In this document: positions 54,748 to 63,863 of the stretch, piece by piece | How positions within the stretch are numbered: position 1 is the first letter of the stretch | How the letters are laid out: each line of letters starts with the position of its first letter | DNA from: Roseivirga sp. | Lineage (GTDB): Bacteria; Bacteroidota; Bacteroidia; Cytophagales; Cyclobacteriaceae | Reading direction: 5' to 3' | Assembly (NCBI GenBank): GCA_018402485.1 | Contig: JAGYIY010000002.1 | Coordinates: 434,001-498,000, forward strand | DNA length: 64,000 nucleotides | Translations under genes and position numbers: made by a program | Notes under the pieces: generated by a model | Told to the model about the DNA's origin: nothing | Database searches by the model: none | The model's input: the letters and a program-made list of their open reading frames with translations, nothing else

Positions 54748-55983
54748 TTATTCAAATCTTAGGGCCTCGATAGGATCTAATTTAGATGCCTTTTTAGCTG
54801 GAATATACCCTGATACGATGCCTACTACCACGCAGACAGATAGGCCAACCAAGATCCAAAGCCAAGGAATGACAAATGCACCACCAAGGACATTGGCAAG
54901 CAAGTTACCTACAATAATACCTAAAATAGCACCTGCAATACCTCCCAACTGACAAATCACAATCGCCTCTATTAAAAATTGCTGTAATATTCGTGCCGGC
55001 GTTGCGCCCAATGCTTTTCTAACACCAATTTCTCGTGTGCGCTCAGTTACACTCACCATCATAATGTTCATAAGTCCAATGGCTGCTCCAAGCAACGTTA
55101 CCGCCCCAATACCAAACCCCCCGGCACGCAGGCCACTCGTAATGCTATCGAGGGCTTCATTGACAGAATCGCTTCGCTCTACTTCAAAAGATTCCGGTTC
55201 ACCAATACGGTCTCCCCTGATTTGACGCATTAAGCCTGTTGCTTCACCCATCGCATAATCTACATCTTTGGGGTTTTCTATGGTAGTGGTAATGCTAAAA
55301 CGCATATTACCATTCCTATTGAATCTTTTTGCATTCACCAAAGGAATGATAATGTTTCGATCTTCTTCCGTATCGCCACCAAAACCACCTTTCTCCTCGA
55401 GTACACCTATCACACGGTATTTATTACCATACATACGTATGTCCTTATTGATAGGGGATTCATTTTCATTGAATAAGGTTTTAACCACCTCTGTGCCTAG
55501 AATACAAACGTAATTTCCGTATTCTGTTTCCAATGCTGAAAAATTACGCCCGTCAGCAATATTGATTCCTTTGATGATGATGTACTGATCATCTCCTCCG
55601 GTGATAGAAATGTTTGGATTGGTTTTTTTACTCCCGTAAGTAATTTCTGCCGAACCTGTAACACGTGTATAAACTGTGGTAACTGCAGGATAGCTATAGT
55701 CCTCTTTAAAAGAAATTGCCTCTTCGAATTTAACCGGACCATAAGATTTTTCTCTTACGCCATTGATGTTTCTTTTTCCTGACTGCTTTGATGTAATGTC
55801 AAAACTATTGGCTCCTAAGGTCGATAAACTTGAGTCTATCTCACTTTTAATACCATCCACAGCTGTGAGCATACCTACAAGAGAGGTAATGCCAATGGCA
55901 ATAATCAGCCCGGTGAGCACCGTTCTTAATATATTGCCTTTGATTGAATGGATACTTTCTTGGATGTTTGCTAAGAGGTTCAT
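54748..55983 (-). CDS. MacB/FtsX-family ABC transporter permease
   Basis: A 411-aa inner-membrane protein with the MacB layout: one N-terminal helix ([21 protein letters not shown]), a periplasmic domain of about 230 residues, then three C-terminal helices ([27 protein letters not shown] in part: [54 protein letters not shown]). The [16 protein letters not shown] segment is the coupling helix and [16 protein letters not shown] the usual end. No ATPase gene adjoins it, so it needs one encoded elsewhere. Such proteins export peptides, lipoproteins or drugs by mechanotransmission. Confidence 0.92.
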   Translation of the reverse strand: MNLLANIQESIHSIKGNILRTVLTGLIIAIGITSLVGMLTAVDGIKSEIDSSLSTLGANSFDITSKQSGKRNINGVREKSYGPVKFEEAISFKEDYSYPAVTTVYTRVTGSAEITYGSKKTNPNISITGGDDQYIIIKGINIADGRNFSALETEYGNYVCILGTEVVKTLFNENESPINKDIRMYGNKYRVIGVLEEKGGFGGDTEEDRNIIIPLVNAKRFNRNGNMRFSITTTIENPKDVDYAMGEATGLMRQIRGDRIGEPESFEVERSDSVNEALDSITSGLRAGGFGIGAVTLLGAAIGLMNIMMVSVTERTREIGVRKALGATPARILQQFLIEAIVICQLGGIAGAILGIIVGNLLANVLGGAFVIPWLWILVGLSVCVVVGIVSGYIPAKKASKLDPIEALRFE

Positions 55984-56097
55984 GGGTTTTGTGCCAATTT
56001 CAATATGCGTAAAACTAATCCACCTATGATCAATTTTTTATAACTAATACGTAAATTGAGCGATATGATAGCTAAACGGTTGATAACAAAGTTCAAC

Positions 56098-57369
56098 ATG
56101 CGAAAACTTTTCTTACTTACCATCATTTCACTCTTTTTTTGCACTGCTAAGGCCAATAAAATCATTGTTCCAATGGATGAAACCCAGTCTAACCATCTCA
56201 AAGCTTATGGGGCGGCTTACTGGGTTCTTAGTAAAGACGAACCAATTGAATGGATGTTGAATTATAAGGGCGGAAGTTTTATGATGCCTGCACTTTCCGG
56301 AGTAGAAAATGAATTGGTGATTAGAGGGGTTTCCTATCAAGTCATATCTGATGCTGATGCTGCCAGACTGGCAAAGGAAATTTCAGTCCCTACCTCCAAC
56401 ATGGACATGATGCGCTTAGAGACTGTACCAAAAATTGCCGTTTATAGCCCTAAAACCAAAATGCCATGGGATGATGCCGTAACCCTAGCCCTTACCTATG
56501 CTGAAATTCCATATGATGTTATTTATGATGACGAAATAATGTATGATGAACTTACAAGTTATGATTGGCTTCATCTACATCATGAGGACTTTACCGGACA
56601 ATACGGTAAATTTTACCAAACCTATAAAAATTACAGTTGGTACATTCAACAACAGAAAGATTATGAGGCCTCTGCTAAAAAACATGGGTTTGCTAAAGTC
56701 TCTCTGCTAAAATTGGCTATTTCACGTAAAATTAGAACATTCGTAGCTGGTGGTGGCTTTCTTTTTGCTATGTGTTCTGCTACAGACACCTTCGATATTG
56801 CGTTAGCGGCTAACGGTCAGGATATCGTTGAATTTATGTATGATGGAGACCCGGCAAATCCTGCCGCATTCAACAACCTAGACTATAACCAGACACTAGC
56901 CTTCACGAACTTCAAAATCAAAAAAGACCCCAACGAGTATGAGTATTCTGACATTGATAACACTGATGCCAGAAGTCAAAACTCGTTGAATGAATCAAAT
57001 GACTACTTCAAATTATTTAAATTCAGTGCCAAATGGGACCCTGTGCCCACCATGCTCACGCAAAATCACACGCAATTGGTAAAGGGTTTTTATGGACAAA
57101 CCACCGCATTTAAAAAGCGAACAGTAAAAGCAGACGTGATTTCCCTGGGAGAAACACTAGCTGCCAATGAAGACAAATATATCCACGGGATATATGGCAA
57201 AGGGTTTTGGACCTTTTATGGTGGGCACGATCCGGAAGACTATCAACATCGTGTGGGGGAAGAACCTACCGACCTAAACCTTTACCCCAACTCTCCCGGA
57301 TATCGATTGATTTTGAACAATATTTTGTTTCCTGCAGCTAAAAAGAAAAAAAGAAAAACTGTACCATGA
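56098..57369 (+). CDS. Secreted 'asparagine synthetase B'-like protein of unknown activity
   Basis: A 423-aa protein from ATG 56098, which opens with a signal peptide (RKLFLLTIISLFFCTAKA); the upstream ATG 56056 would bury that signal. Proteins of this type in Bacteroidota are often labelled asparagine synthetase B, but no N-terminal Cys amidotransferase or PP-loop is visible, so that name is doubtful. The middle has VPKIAVYSPKTKMPWDDAVTLAL and LHLHHEDFTGQYGKFY, then FVAGGGFLFAMCSATDTFD near residue 220, which looks like the Gly-Gly-Gly-x-Cys-like elbow of a glutamine-amidotransferase-like fold. HGIYGKGFWTFYGGHDPEDYQH is near the C-terminus. The export signal and fold suggest a periplasmic hydrolase-like or binding role. 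Inference only. Confidence 0.75.
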   Translation: MRKLFLLTIISLFFCTAKANKIIVPMDETQSNHLKAYGAAYWVLSKDEPIEWMLNYKGGSFMMPALSGVENELVIRGVSYQVISDADAARLAKEISVPTSNMDMMRLETVPKIAVYSPKTKMPWDDAVTLALTYAEIPYDVIYDDEIMYDELTSYDWLHLHHEDFTGQYGKFYQTYKNYSWYIQQQKDYEASAKKHGFAKVSLLKLAISRKIRTFVAGGGFLFAMCSATDTFDIALAANGQDIVEFMYDGDPANPAAFNNLDYNQTLAFTNFKIKKDPNEYEYSDIDNTDARSQNSLNESNDYFKLFKFSAKWDPVPTMLTQNHTQLVKGFYGQTTAFKKRTVKADVISLGETLAANEDKYIHGIYGKGFWTFYGGHDPEDYQHRVGEEPTDLNLYPNSPGYRLILNNILFPAAKKKKRKTVP

Positions 57370-57648
57370 TGTTAATCGGCTCCAAGAAGTAGTTTATAAT
57401 GCTTCCATCTTTTTATTACCCTTTCTGCCTCTTTTACTTTCTTTGAAGATAGCTACCCTTTTTTGCACCGATACGATCCGACCATATCTCATCGGGTAGC
57501 TTAAAATTCTTTTCCAAAATTACTTATTTTAAACGTCCTAATAGATACTTCGTATGGCTGATGAAGCACATTAACTTATTCCATTTATATTTTTTGAGTT
57601 ATGGTAGACAAAAAACCCTAAAGTCAGTTATCATTGTATTTCCACAAA

Positions 57649-58785
57649 ATGAAAAACAAGAAGTTCGATTATATTATTGCTGGTGGCGGTGCATCAGGGC
57701 TAACCTTGGCTTTTTTGTTGTTGGAGTCTAAATTGAAAGTACAATCAATACTCATTATCGATCGTGACAATAAGAGCCGTAATGATCGAACTTGGTGCTT
57801 TTGGGAAAAAGGTGAAAACCTATTTGAACATCTGATTTACCATCGTTGGGAAAAGGCCAAAGTAGCCTATGGTTCTTTCGAAAAAAGTTTTCATCTCCCC
57901 CCTTACACCTACAAAATGATTCGTGGAATCGACTTTTATGATTTCATGAAAAATTACATGAGCTCTAAACCTCAAGTCACTTGGGTGCAGGAAGAAATTA
58001 CAAAAATTGAAGACTCAGGTCATGTAAAAACCAAAGAAAACACCTACCAAGGCGATTTGATTTTTGACAGCACTTTTGAACCTGAAATGCTCACCAATTC
58101 CAATAGCACAACACTTTTACAACATTTCCATGGTAAGATCATCACGACAGCCAAGGCTCATTTCGACCCGAATGCATGTACCTACATGGATTTTCGCATG
58201 GCACAACATGGTGATTGTCGTTTTGGCTATGTTCTGCCTTTTACCGAAAGAAAGGCCTTAGTCGAATACACTATTTTTAACCAAAAACTTTTAAGCGATA
58301 ATGCCTACGATAAGGGACTAGATGACTATATCGAACGGTTAGGTATTGATGCTTATGAGACCCATGAAATAGAAAGAGGGGTTATTCCAATGTCCGACTA
58401 TCCATTTCAACTTCAAAATAGTGAAAGGGTCTATTGCATTGGTATCAAAGGTGGGTTTGTAAAAGCTTCGACAGGTTATTCTTTCTTAAGGGCACAAAAA
58501 ATACTTAGCCAAATGGTGGGTAATCTTGAAATGAATCAAAAAATCTACCATAATCTTCCTTATCAGTCCTCTAAATTTAAGCGATATGATGCCACTTTGT
58601 TGGATGTTTTAGCCAGTGGCACCTATCCGGGAGCAGAAATATTTGGCCGTCTTTTTGAGAAAAATGGAGCCCATGCTGTTTTTAAGTTTTTAGATGAAAA
58701 CACACATTTAATTGAAGAAATAAAAATCATGGCAACCTTGCCCACTTGGGGCTTCAGCAAATCTTTTCTGAAGCAATTTTTATAA
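57649..58785 (+). CDS. crtY: Lycopene beta-cyclase (CrtY-type)
   Basis: A 378-aa flavoprotein-like enzyme that closes the beta rings of lycopene to make beta-carotene. FDYIIAGGGASGLTLAFLLL is the dinucleotide fold, NDRTWCFWEKG (about residues 46-56) is the family motif, and CYGSF-like and YPFQLQNSERVYCIGIKGGFVKASTGYSF (in part: IGIKGGFVKASTGYSF, about 270) form the second conserved region. I use ATG 57649; TTG 57634 adds five residues. No other carotenoid genes adjoin it, so the pathway is scattered. IspE in this window supplies its precursors. Confidence 0.9.
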   Translation: MKNKKFDYIIAGGGASGLTLAFLLLESKLKVQSILIIDRDNKSRNDRTWCFWEKGENLFEHLIYHRWEKAKVAYGSFEKSFHLPPYTYKMIRGIDFYDFMKNYMSSKPQVTWVQEEITKIEDSGHVKTKENTYQGDLIFDSTFEPEMLTNSNSTTLLQHFHGKIITTAKAHFDPNACTYMDFRMAQHGDCRFGYVLPFTERKALVEYTIFNQKLLSDNAYDKGLDDYIERLGIDAYETHEIERGVIPMSDYPFQLQNSERVYCIGIKGGFVKASTGYSFLRAQKILSQMVGNLEMNQKIYHNLPYQSSKFKRYDATLLDVLASGTYPGAEIFGRLFEKNGAHAVFKFLDENTHLIEEIKIMATLPTWGFSKSFLKQFL

Positions 58786-58832
58786 GCGAAGGATAAGTCC
58801 TAGTTTCATGGTTCATTAAAGTCACTTCAGAC

Positions 58833-60362
58833 TTGCGTTTGAGCGAACTACTTCAAAAATTCAGGCACAGGGTATTTTGGCCTACGCTGGCATTATTGTT
58901 AGCAGCTTTGGCCTATAGTGTAGCCGATGCACAAGGTTTTTTAAAGCAGACCCAAAACATTAACACTTTTATTTTAAATCATTTTGGCAGGCTATTCAGT
59001 GTAGGAACAAGTCTTATGCTGCTGACTTGTGTGGTCATCTTCTTTCACCCAATTGGAAAGAAAAAAATTGGTGGACCAAATGCACGACCTTTATTAAGTC
59101 ATTGGCGTTGGTTCTCCATCGTGTTATGTACAACCATTGCCACGGGTATCTTATTTTGGGGAACAGCTGAGCCTATATACCACCTCAGCGATCCACCGTC
59201 GTTTATGGAGGCAGATCCCTTTAGTGAGAAAGCAGCAGAAAATGCCATGGGGTTTATGTTTTTACATTGGACATTTACGCCTTATGCCATTTATGTTTTA
59301 CCAGCTCTTATGTTTGCCCTAGCCTTTTACAATCAAAAAAGAAGTTTCAGTATACAATCTACCCTATTTCCCTTGCTTAAAACAAGTACAGGGGAATCAT
59401 GGATTGGAAATTTGATTGATGGTATTTGCTTGTTCTCTTTGGTAGCAGGAATGGCAGCTTCCCTTGGTGCCGGCATACTCACTCTTACAGGAGGTGTTCG
59501 AAATTTGACTGGAACGGAAGCAAAATGGCTCCCCACAATCATCACGATTGTCGTTGTGCTCAGCTTTACGATTTCAGCTATCACAGGGCTGATGAAAGGT
59601 ATTCGTATTCTGTCTGATATCAATGCTCGTATTTTTGTGTTAATGGCTCTTGTGCTACTCATTTTAGGTCCTTTTCAAGAAATTGTATATCATGCCGCAT
59701 CAGGTCTCATCAACTACTTTCAAAATTTACCAGAAATGAGTCTCGTTTCTATCCTTCACCCAGAAGATCAATGGCCTAAAGATTGGACTACATTTAATTG
59801 GGCGAACTGGATGGCATGGGCACCCATAACAGCCTTATTCCTGGGTAGGATTGGCTATGGATATACGGTACGCAAGTTTCTACTTTTCAATTGGCTTCTT
59901 CCCTCCTTCTTTGGCATTGCTTGGATGAGCATTTTCAGTGGCACCGCAATTTCCTTAGAAATGAATAACTTTAGATCATTAAGTGAAAAGCTTACCATTG
60001 ACGGGCCTGAATCCATTATTTATGAACTCTTTGAATATATACCCTTCACTTCCATTTTGGCTGCTGTCTTTTTAATTACAGCCTTTTTATCTTACGTAAC
60101 CGCTGCCGACAGTAACACAGAAGCCATGGGCGGCATCAGTTCGACAGGGATCTCTCCGGAAGCTCCTGCCCCACCTGTTTTGATCAAATTAGTATGGGGT
60201 ATCGCCATTGGTACAGTGGCTTTCGTTATGATCAATATGGCCGGAATTGAAGGGATAAAAATGCTATCGAACTTGGGAGGATTACCTGCATTATTCTTGC
60301 TTGTTGCCATCAACCTAGGCCTTATTTATTTGCTCACTTCAAAGAAATATCGTGAGTTATAA
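58833..60362 (+). CDS. BCCT-family betaine/choline/carnitine transporter
   Basis: A 509-aa transporter with about 12 helices. GILFWGTAEPIYHLSDPP (about residues 109-126) and NWANWMAWAPITALFLGRIGYG (in part: WMAWAPITALFLGRI, about 325) are the BCCT signature segments with the aromatic box for trimethylammonium groups. A second glycine-rich helix, LVAGMAASLGAGILTLTGG, is the sodium-site region. The start is TTG 58833; the first in-frame ATG is far inside the conserved part. It lies 47 bases after crtY and meets the ABC permease tail to tail with 6 bases of overlap. Its role is osmoprotectant uptake. Confidence 0.92.
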   Translation: MRLSELLQKFRHRVFWPTLALLLAALAYSVADAQGFLKQTQNINTFILNHFGRLFSVGTSLMLLTCVVIFFHPIGKKKIGGPNARPLLSHWRWFSIVLCTTIATGILFWGTAEPIYHLSDPPSFMEADPFSEKAAENAMGFMFLHWTFTPYAIYVLPALMFALAFYNQKRSFSIQSTLFPLLKTSTGESWIGNLIDGICLFSLVAGMAASLGAGILTLTGGVRNLTGTEAKWLPTIITIVVVLSFTISAITGLMKGIRILSDINARIFVLMALVLLILGPFQEIVYHAASGLINYFQNLPEMSLVSILHPEDQWPKDWTTFNWANWMAWAPITALFLGRIGYGYTVRKFLLFNWLLPSFFGIAWMSIFSGTAISLEMNNFRSLSEKLTIDGPESIIYELFEYIPFTSILAAVFLITAFLSYVTAADSNTEAMGGISSTGISPEAPAPPVLIKLVWGIAIGTVAFVMINMAGIEGIKMLSNLGGLPALFLLVAINLGLIYLLTSKKYREL

Positions 60363-61169
60363 ATCGCGCCTTACCACTAATTTTACCGTGGCCCAATAAA
60401 ACAAAGCGCCCCAGCCTGCTACGAGTGCTAGTTCAGGTAAGGTAACAAAGTCTTGAATTTCCATGAAAACGTACTTTGGGAAGGGCGAATGGATCAAAGC
60501 ATTGATGGATTTGACAGGTAGTAAGTATTCGATCCATTCTGAATTTTTCACTTGGCTATAGATATAAAAGCCATTTTCTACGGCAAAAATCCAGAAGACC
60601 AATAAGCCCATAGCAATGATGGAGCGCTTGATCAAGATCCCTACAAATAGCGTGAACAAGAGAAAAGCAAAAAGTTGTAAGAAAAAGACTGGTAAAAAGA
60701 AAAGGTCTTCATAAATAAGTTGAAAAGTAACCTCTGACGAATAAATCAATCCGGTAATCATGCCCAGTACAAACAGGGTCAGCGTGGAGGCTAAGGCTAG
60801 AAAGCCTGCCATGATGATCTTCGAAAAAATGAATTCATACTTGCTCATTCCATCAATCACATTTTGTCGAATGGTTCGGTAGGTAAATTCATTACTAATG
60901 GAGAAAATGAGCCCAAAGCCGAGTAAGATTTTAAAGTAAATGGCTACACTGGTTAAGTTTTGCCAAATATCGGGAAATTCATAAAAAGGAATAATGGTAG
61001 GGTCTATCCCGTCAAAATCAAATTCTGTGAATTTATTTTTCATCCACTTCAAGAAAGGCATAACGCCAACGGCAATGATCACAATGGCCAGCAGGTACAA
61101 GGTAGCCAAAACGCGAAAAGCTCGGTTGGGCATCATTTTCTGTAATTCTATTCTTAAAAGACGTTTCAT
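60357..61169 (-). CDS. ABC-2 type transporter permease
   Basis: A 270-aa inner-membrane protein with six hydrophobic segments and the usual ABC-2 layout. The N-terminus KRLLRIELQKMMPNRAFRVL precedes the first helix, FSISNEFTYRTIRQNVIDGMSKYEFIFSK (in part: NEFTYRTIRQNVIDGMSK, about residue 95) is the conserved loop that couples to the ATPase, and FWIFAVENGFYIYS lies in the fifth segment. The ATPase gene ends 2 bases before it, so they form an exporter or drug/lipid pump pair. Substrate unknown. Confidence 0.88.
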   Translation of the reverse strand: MKRLLRIELQKMMPNRAFRVLATLYLLAIVIIAVGVMPFLKWMKNKFTEFDFDGIDPTIIPFYEFPDIWQNLTSVAIYFKILLGFGLIFSISNEFTYRTIRQNVIDGMSKYEFIFSKIIMAGFLALASTLTLFVLGMITGLIYSSEVTFQLIYEDLFFLPVFFLQLFAFLLFTLFVGILIKRSIIAMGLLVFWIFAVENGFYIYSQVKNSEWIEYLLPVKSINALIHSPFPKYVFMEIQDFVTLPELALVAGWGALFYWATVKLVVRRDL

Positions 61170-61171
61170 TG

Positions 61172-62068
61172 CTATTTCTCCTGACTTGCCAAAATTTCTA
61201 AAAACTGTTTTTCAAGCGTTTTAACCTTCACAACCAAATGTTTGACAACTACATTATGCTCAAACAAATAAGTGTTCAAATCTACTGCACCTTTACCTGG
61301 CTTCATGGTGACCAGGTATTTATCTAGCTCTCTCTTAATATTAAGCGCCATATCAGATTGCTTGAGCAGCTGCTCAAGTCCATTATGATCTGCTTTAACT
61401 TCAACAACCCTTTCTCCTTTACCTACATCCTCAACCAAACCATTATGTATAAGCTTCCCAGACTGCAACACACAAAAATGGGTGCATACCTTTTGTACTT
61501 CATCCAATAAATGACTCGCCATGATGATGGTTTTACCACCATTGGCAATGTCTATGATCAGTTCACGAATTTCAGCTATCCCTTGTGGGTCAAGTCCGTT
61601 GGTAGGTTCATCCAAAATCAGCACCTCAGGATCGCATAATAAGGCAGATGCAATAGACAATCGTTGCTTCATCCCTAAAGAAAAGGTTTTGAATTTTGAA
61701 TCACCACGTGCACTCAGACCCACTTGTTCAAGCACTTGTTCTACGCGATCGTAAGCAACTCCTTTGATGTCGCATACAATTTTTAGGTTTTGCTTTCCTG
61801 TGAGATAAGGGTAAAATATTGGGTGCTCCAAAATGGCACCAATGCGCTTTCTTGTGGCAGTGCTACTACGCCCATTAAACCAGCTAAATTGACCTGATGT
61901 TGGATTAATCACATCCATAATCATCCCTAGCGTTGTTGTTTTTCCGCTTCCATTTGGACCTAGTATACCAAAAACATTACCACGATAAACATCTATGGTA
62001 AGATCATTAACAGCTTTGATTTTACCGTAATGCTTAGATAAATTTTGTAGGGTTAAGACAGTTTCCAA
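61172..62068 (-). CDS. ABC transporter ATP-binding protein
   Basis: A 298-aa ATPase. LGPNGSGKTTTLGMIMDVIN is Walker A, FSLGMKQRLSIASALL the signature, and LILDEPTNGLDPQG Walker B; MASHLLDEV holds the switch His. I use TTG 62068, which gives the N-terminus LETVLTLQNLSKHYGK found in relatives as METVL. GTG 62104 adds 12 residues and overlaps the DUF4252 stop by 17 bases. The permease follows after 2 bases. Confidence 0.92.
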   Translation of the reverse strand: METVLTLQNLSKHYGKIKAVNDLTIDVYRGNVFGILGPNGSGKTTTLGMIMDVINPTSGQFSWFNGRSSTATRKRIGAILEHPIFYPYLTGKQNLKIVCDIKGVAYDRVEQVLEQVGLSARGDSKFKTFSLGMKQRLSIASALLCDPEVLILDEPTNGLDPQGIAEIRELIIDIANGGKTIIMASHLLDEVQKVCTHFCVLQSGKLIHNGLVEDVGKGERVVEVKADHNGLEQLLKQSDMALNIKRELDKYLVTMKPGKGAVDLNTYLFEHNVVVKHLVVKVKTLEKQFLEILASQEK

Positions 62069-62087
62069 AACTTGTTGATTCAGTTGA

Positions 62088-62645
62088 TTAATTGAGTATA
62101 CCACTCAAGCTAAGACTAGATGAACTCTTGTTTAAATAGGTCGAAAAATTGAAAAGCTGGTTAAAATTAGGCGAACCTTCAATGTCTATGATCGTAAATC
62201 CATTCTCCATCTTAGTAAAAATTAAAAACCCATTAGGTTGATCACTTTCACCAAGCATAAAAATGGTGAGTTGATTTCCCTCCACTCGCGCAGTTGCCAT
62301 TTCTTCATATCCTTCTTCTAGAACATCTGCAGAAAGTTTTTGCAAGTCGATCAATCGAGTATTCAAAGAATCTGGTGGATAATTGAAAAACTTTACCTTC
62401 TCAATGCCTTTAATCATTTCTGAGAGTTGAGGAACCTCCGGGAAATCTTCATCCATAAATTCCTCTTGAAGCTGCTTTTGAAGTTTGGCATACATGCGAA
62501 GCGTACTTTTATAGAAGAACAGCTTCATCTCAGCAGGATTATTTTGTCTGTAATCTTCTACTACCCGACTTTGCCCAAAAGAGGCTATTCCTAGAAGAGA
62601 TAGGCCGGCAAGCACTAATAAAAATCTTTTAACCTTTGAACTCAT
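62088..62645 (-). CDS. DUF4252-like secreted protein (second copy)
   Basis: A 185-aa protein that starts at ATG 62645 with signal KVKRFLLVLAGLSLLGIASFGQ (in part: RFLLVLAGLSLLGIASFG). The mature part follows the DUF4252 pattern seen in the neighbour at 62768-63304: an early alpha-helical stretch, then EEGYEEMATARVEGNQLTIFML and FLIFTKMENGFTIIDIEGSPNFNQL (in part: GFTIIDIEGSPNFNQL). No enzyme motif is visible. It has its own -7 box and a terminator ahead of it, so it is not simply the end of the sigma operon. It precedes the ABC genes. Confidence 0.8.
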   Translation of the reverse strand: MSSKVKRFLLVLAGLSLLGIASFGQSRVVEDYRQNNPAEMKLFFYKSTLRMYAKLQKQLQEEFMDEDFPEVPQLSEMIKGIEKVKFFNYPPDSLNTRLIDLQKLSADVLEEGYEEMATARVEGNQLTIFMLGESDQPNGFLIFTKMENGFTIIDIEGSPNFNQLFNFSTYLNKSSSSLSLSGILN

Positions 62646-62666
62646 GAAAACGAAGTTAAGAATAGA

Positions 62667-62674
62667 CAAAAATA
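62667..62674 (-). promoter_or_regulatory. TAnnTTTG element for the second DUF4252 gene
   Basis: The minus strand reads TATTTTTG, a perfect -7 box, 21 bases before ATG 62645 and after the hairpin at 62718-62753. No clear TTG at the -33 position. Confidence 0.4.
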
Positions 62675-62717
62675 TTTGGAGTAGTTAAGGATAAGCGGTT
62701 GCTCGTGGCCTTAAAAG

Positions 62718-62753
62718 AAAACAGCAGTATTTTTTTTAGAATACTGCTGTTTT
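62718..62753 (-). terminator. Strong 14-bp hairpin terminator between the two DUF4252 genes
   Basis: AAAACAGCAGTATT (62718-62731) pairs perfectly with AATACTGCTGTTTT (62740-62753), loop TTTTTTAG. On the minus strand it lies about 15 bases after the first DUF4252 stop and ends in TTTT. It should end the sigma/anti-sigma/DUF4252 transcript. Confidence 0.85.
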
Positions 62754-62767
62754 ATACGTTGCTGAGA

Positions 62768-63304
62768 CTAATTGCCTTTGCGTGATTTTTCTAACATTTC
62801 GAATTGCTCAAACCCTTTCATCCCCATTTTAGAGGATAGCTTGTAGAGCATATTCAAGTCGATACCATTCCCCCTGATGTTTAAGAGTACAAATTCATTT
62901 TCACCGCCTACGAGCACAATTAAATCATTGATTTTATTGTCTTTTTCTTGGATCATGATTTTAACATCGTTCTCTTCTTCTCTCACAGACATTAGTTCAT
63001 CAAAATTCTGACTTTTTATTAGGCTAAAAGCCTCATCATACATCTCGGGACCATTGACATTTTTCTCTTTTACAAGTACTTGTACACTTTGAATTTTACC
63101 CAAAGATTCAGAAATCATTTGCTGTTCTTCGGCATTGTCCATTTCCAAACTACCAATCATTTCAAACATCTTTCCACTGATGTTGATATGTGTAAAGCTT
63201 GGATCCGCTGCGTATTTATCAAAAAACTTAGCGAGTGCTTTGTTTTGGGCATTTACAGATACTGCTGCAAATACCATGATCATTGTTAAAACTATCTTTT
63301 TCAT
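62768..63304 (-). CDS. DUF4252 protein, ECF-sigma associated
   Basis: A 178-aa secreted protein with signal KKIVLTMIMVFAAVSVNAQ. The chain matches the DUF4252 family by its pattern: KFFDKYAADPSFTHINISGKMFEMIG, then IQSVQVLVKEKN, FDELMSVREEENDVKIMIQEKD and ENEFVLLNIRGNGIDLNMLYKL (cores given: FTHINISGKMFEMIG and LLNIRGNGIDLNML). Genes of this family commonly follow an ECF sigma and anti-sigma gene in Bacteroidota, as here. Function unknown; an envelope stress role is inferred. A terminator follows. Confidence 0.88.
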   Translation of the reverse strand: MKKIVLTMIMVFAAVSVNAQNKALAKFFDKYAADPSFTHINISGKMFEMIGSLEMDNAEEQQMISESLGKIQSVQVLVKEKNVNGPEMYDEAFSLIKSQNFDELMSVREEENDVKIMIQEKDNKINDLIVLVGGENEFVLLNIRGNGIDLNMLYKLSSKMGMKGFEQFEMLEKSRKGN

Positions 63305-63314
63305 TTTTATTTAT

Positions 63315-63863
63315 TTAATTGTAGTTCAAATTCATTTCACTTAATATATGCATTGAGACGCCCGCTTTTTGCATTTGCCCCAATGGTTTCAAACCCTCCT
63401 GAGCCTTGTTCAGATGATTCAGCTGCTCAATGGTTTCATTCCCTTTGTTCATGTAATGAGAAACCATAAGTAACTGCTCCTTCAAAACTTTGTAAGCCAT
63501 TTCTGGTGACTCGAAGGTATCTTCAACAGCATATTGCTGCTGCTGCTGGTAGAAGAAGCCTGCAGCTACAAGGGCCACTATGGCGGCTGCTACCCTGCTC
63601 CATTGCCAAAACCGTTGATTCATGGGAATGACTGGAGTTGCTGATTTTTCATTTGGCGTGATTTGCGCTAAAACTTCAGCATCAAAATCATCTCCTAGAG
63701 ATTGCTCTTTTTCTTTGTCAAAGTAATGGAAAAGGCCTTTGAGTTCTGGGTATTGTTGACAGCTTTGCTGTGCTAAGCCTCTTAGTTCTTGCTCCTCTGC
63801 TAGGGTCGATTTACCTTCCCAAAACCTCTCCAACAACTCTTTATATTTAGATTCCATATGCAT
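63315..63863 (-). CDS. Membrane protein in anti-sigma position
   Basis: A 182-aa protein with a cytosolic N-terminus of about 90 residues, one membrane segment (WSRVAAAIVALVAAGFFY) and a periplasmic tail with a Gln run (QQQQQ). The N-terminal KYKELLERFWEGKSTLAEEQEL resembles the start of anti-sigma-like proteins that use a short Zn-free helical domain. It overlaps the sigma gene by 17 bases (by 11 if ATG 63857 is used), the typical coupling of an ECF sigma and its regulator. I infer anti-sigma function from layout, not from a confirmed motif. Confidence 0.75.
   Translation of the reverse strand: MHMESKYKELLERFWEGKSTLAEEQELRGLAQQSCQQYPELKGLFHYFDKEKEQSLGDDFDAEVLAQITPNEKSATPVIPMNQRFWQWSRVAAAIVALVAAGFFYQQQQQYAVEDTFESPEMAYKVLKEQLLMVSHYMNKGNETIEQLNHLNKAQEGLKPLGQMQKAGVSMHILSEMNLNYN

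Noticed and set aside
63520-63550. CTG/CAG repeat as a microsatellite
   Set aside because: It is the coding run for five Gln in the membrane regulator and too short to call a repeat element.
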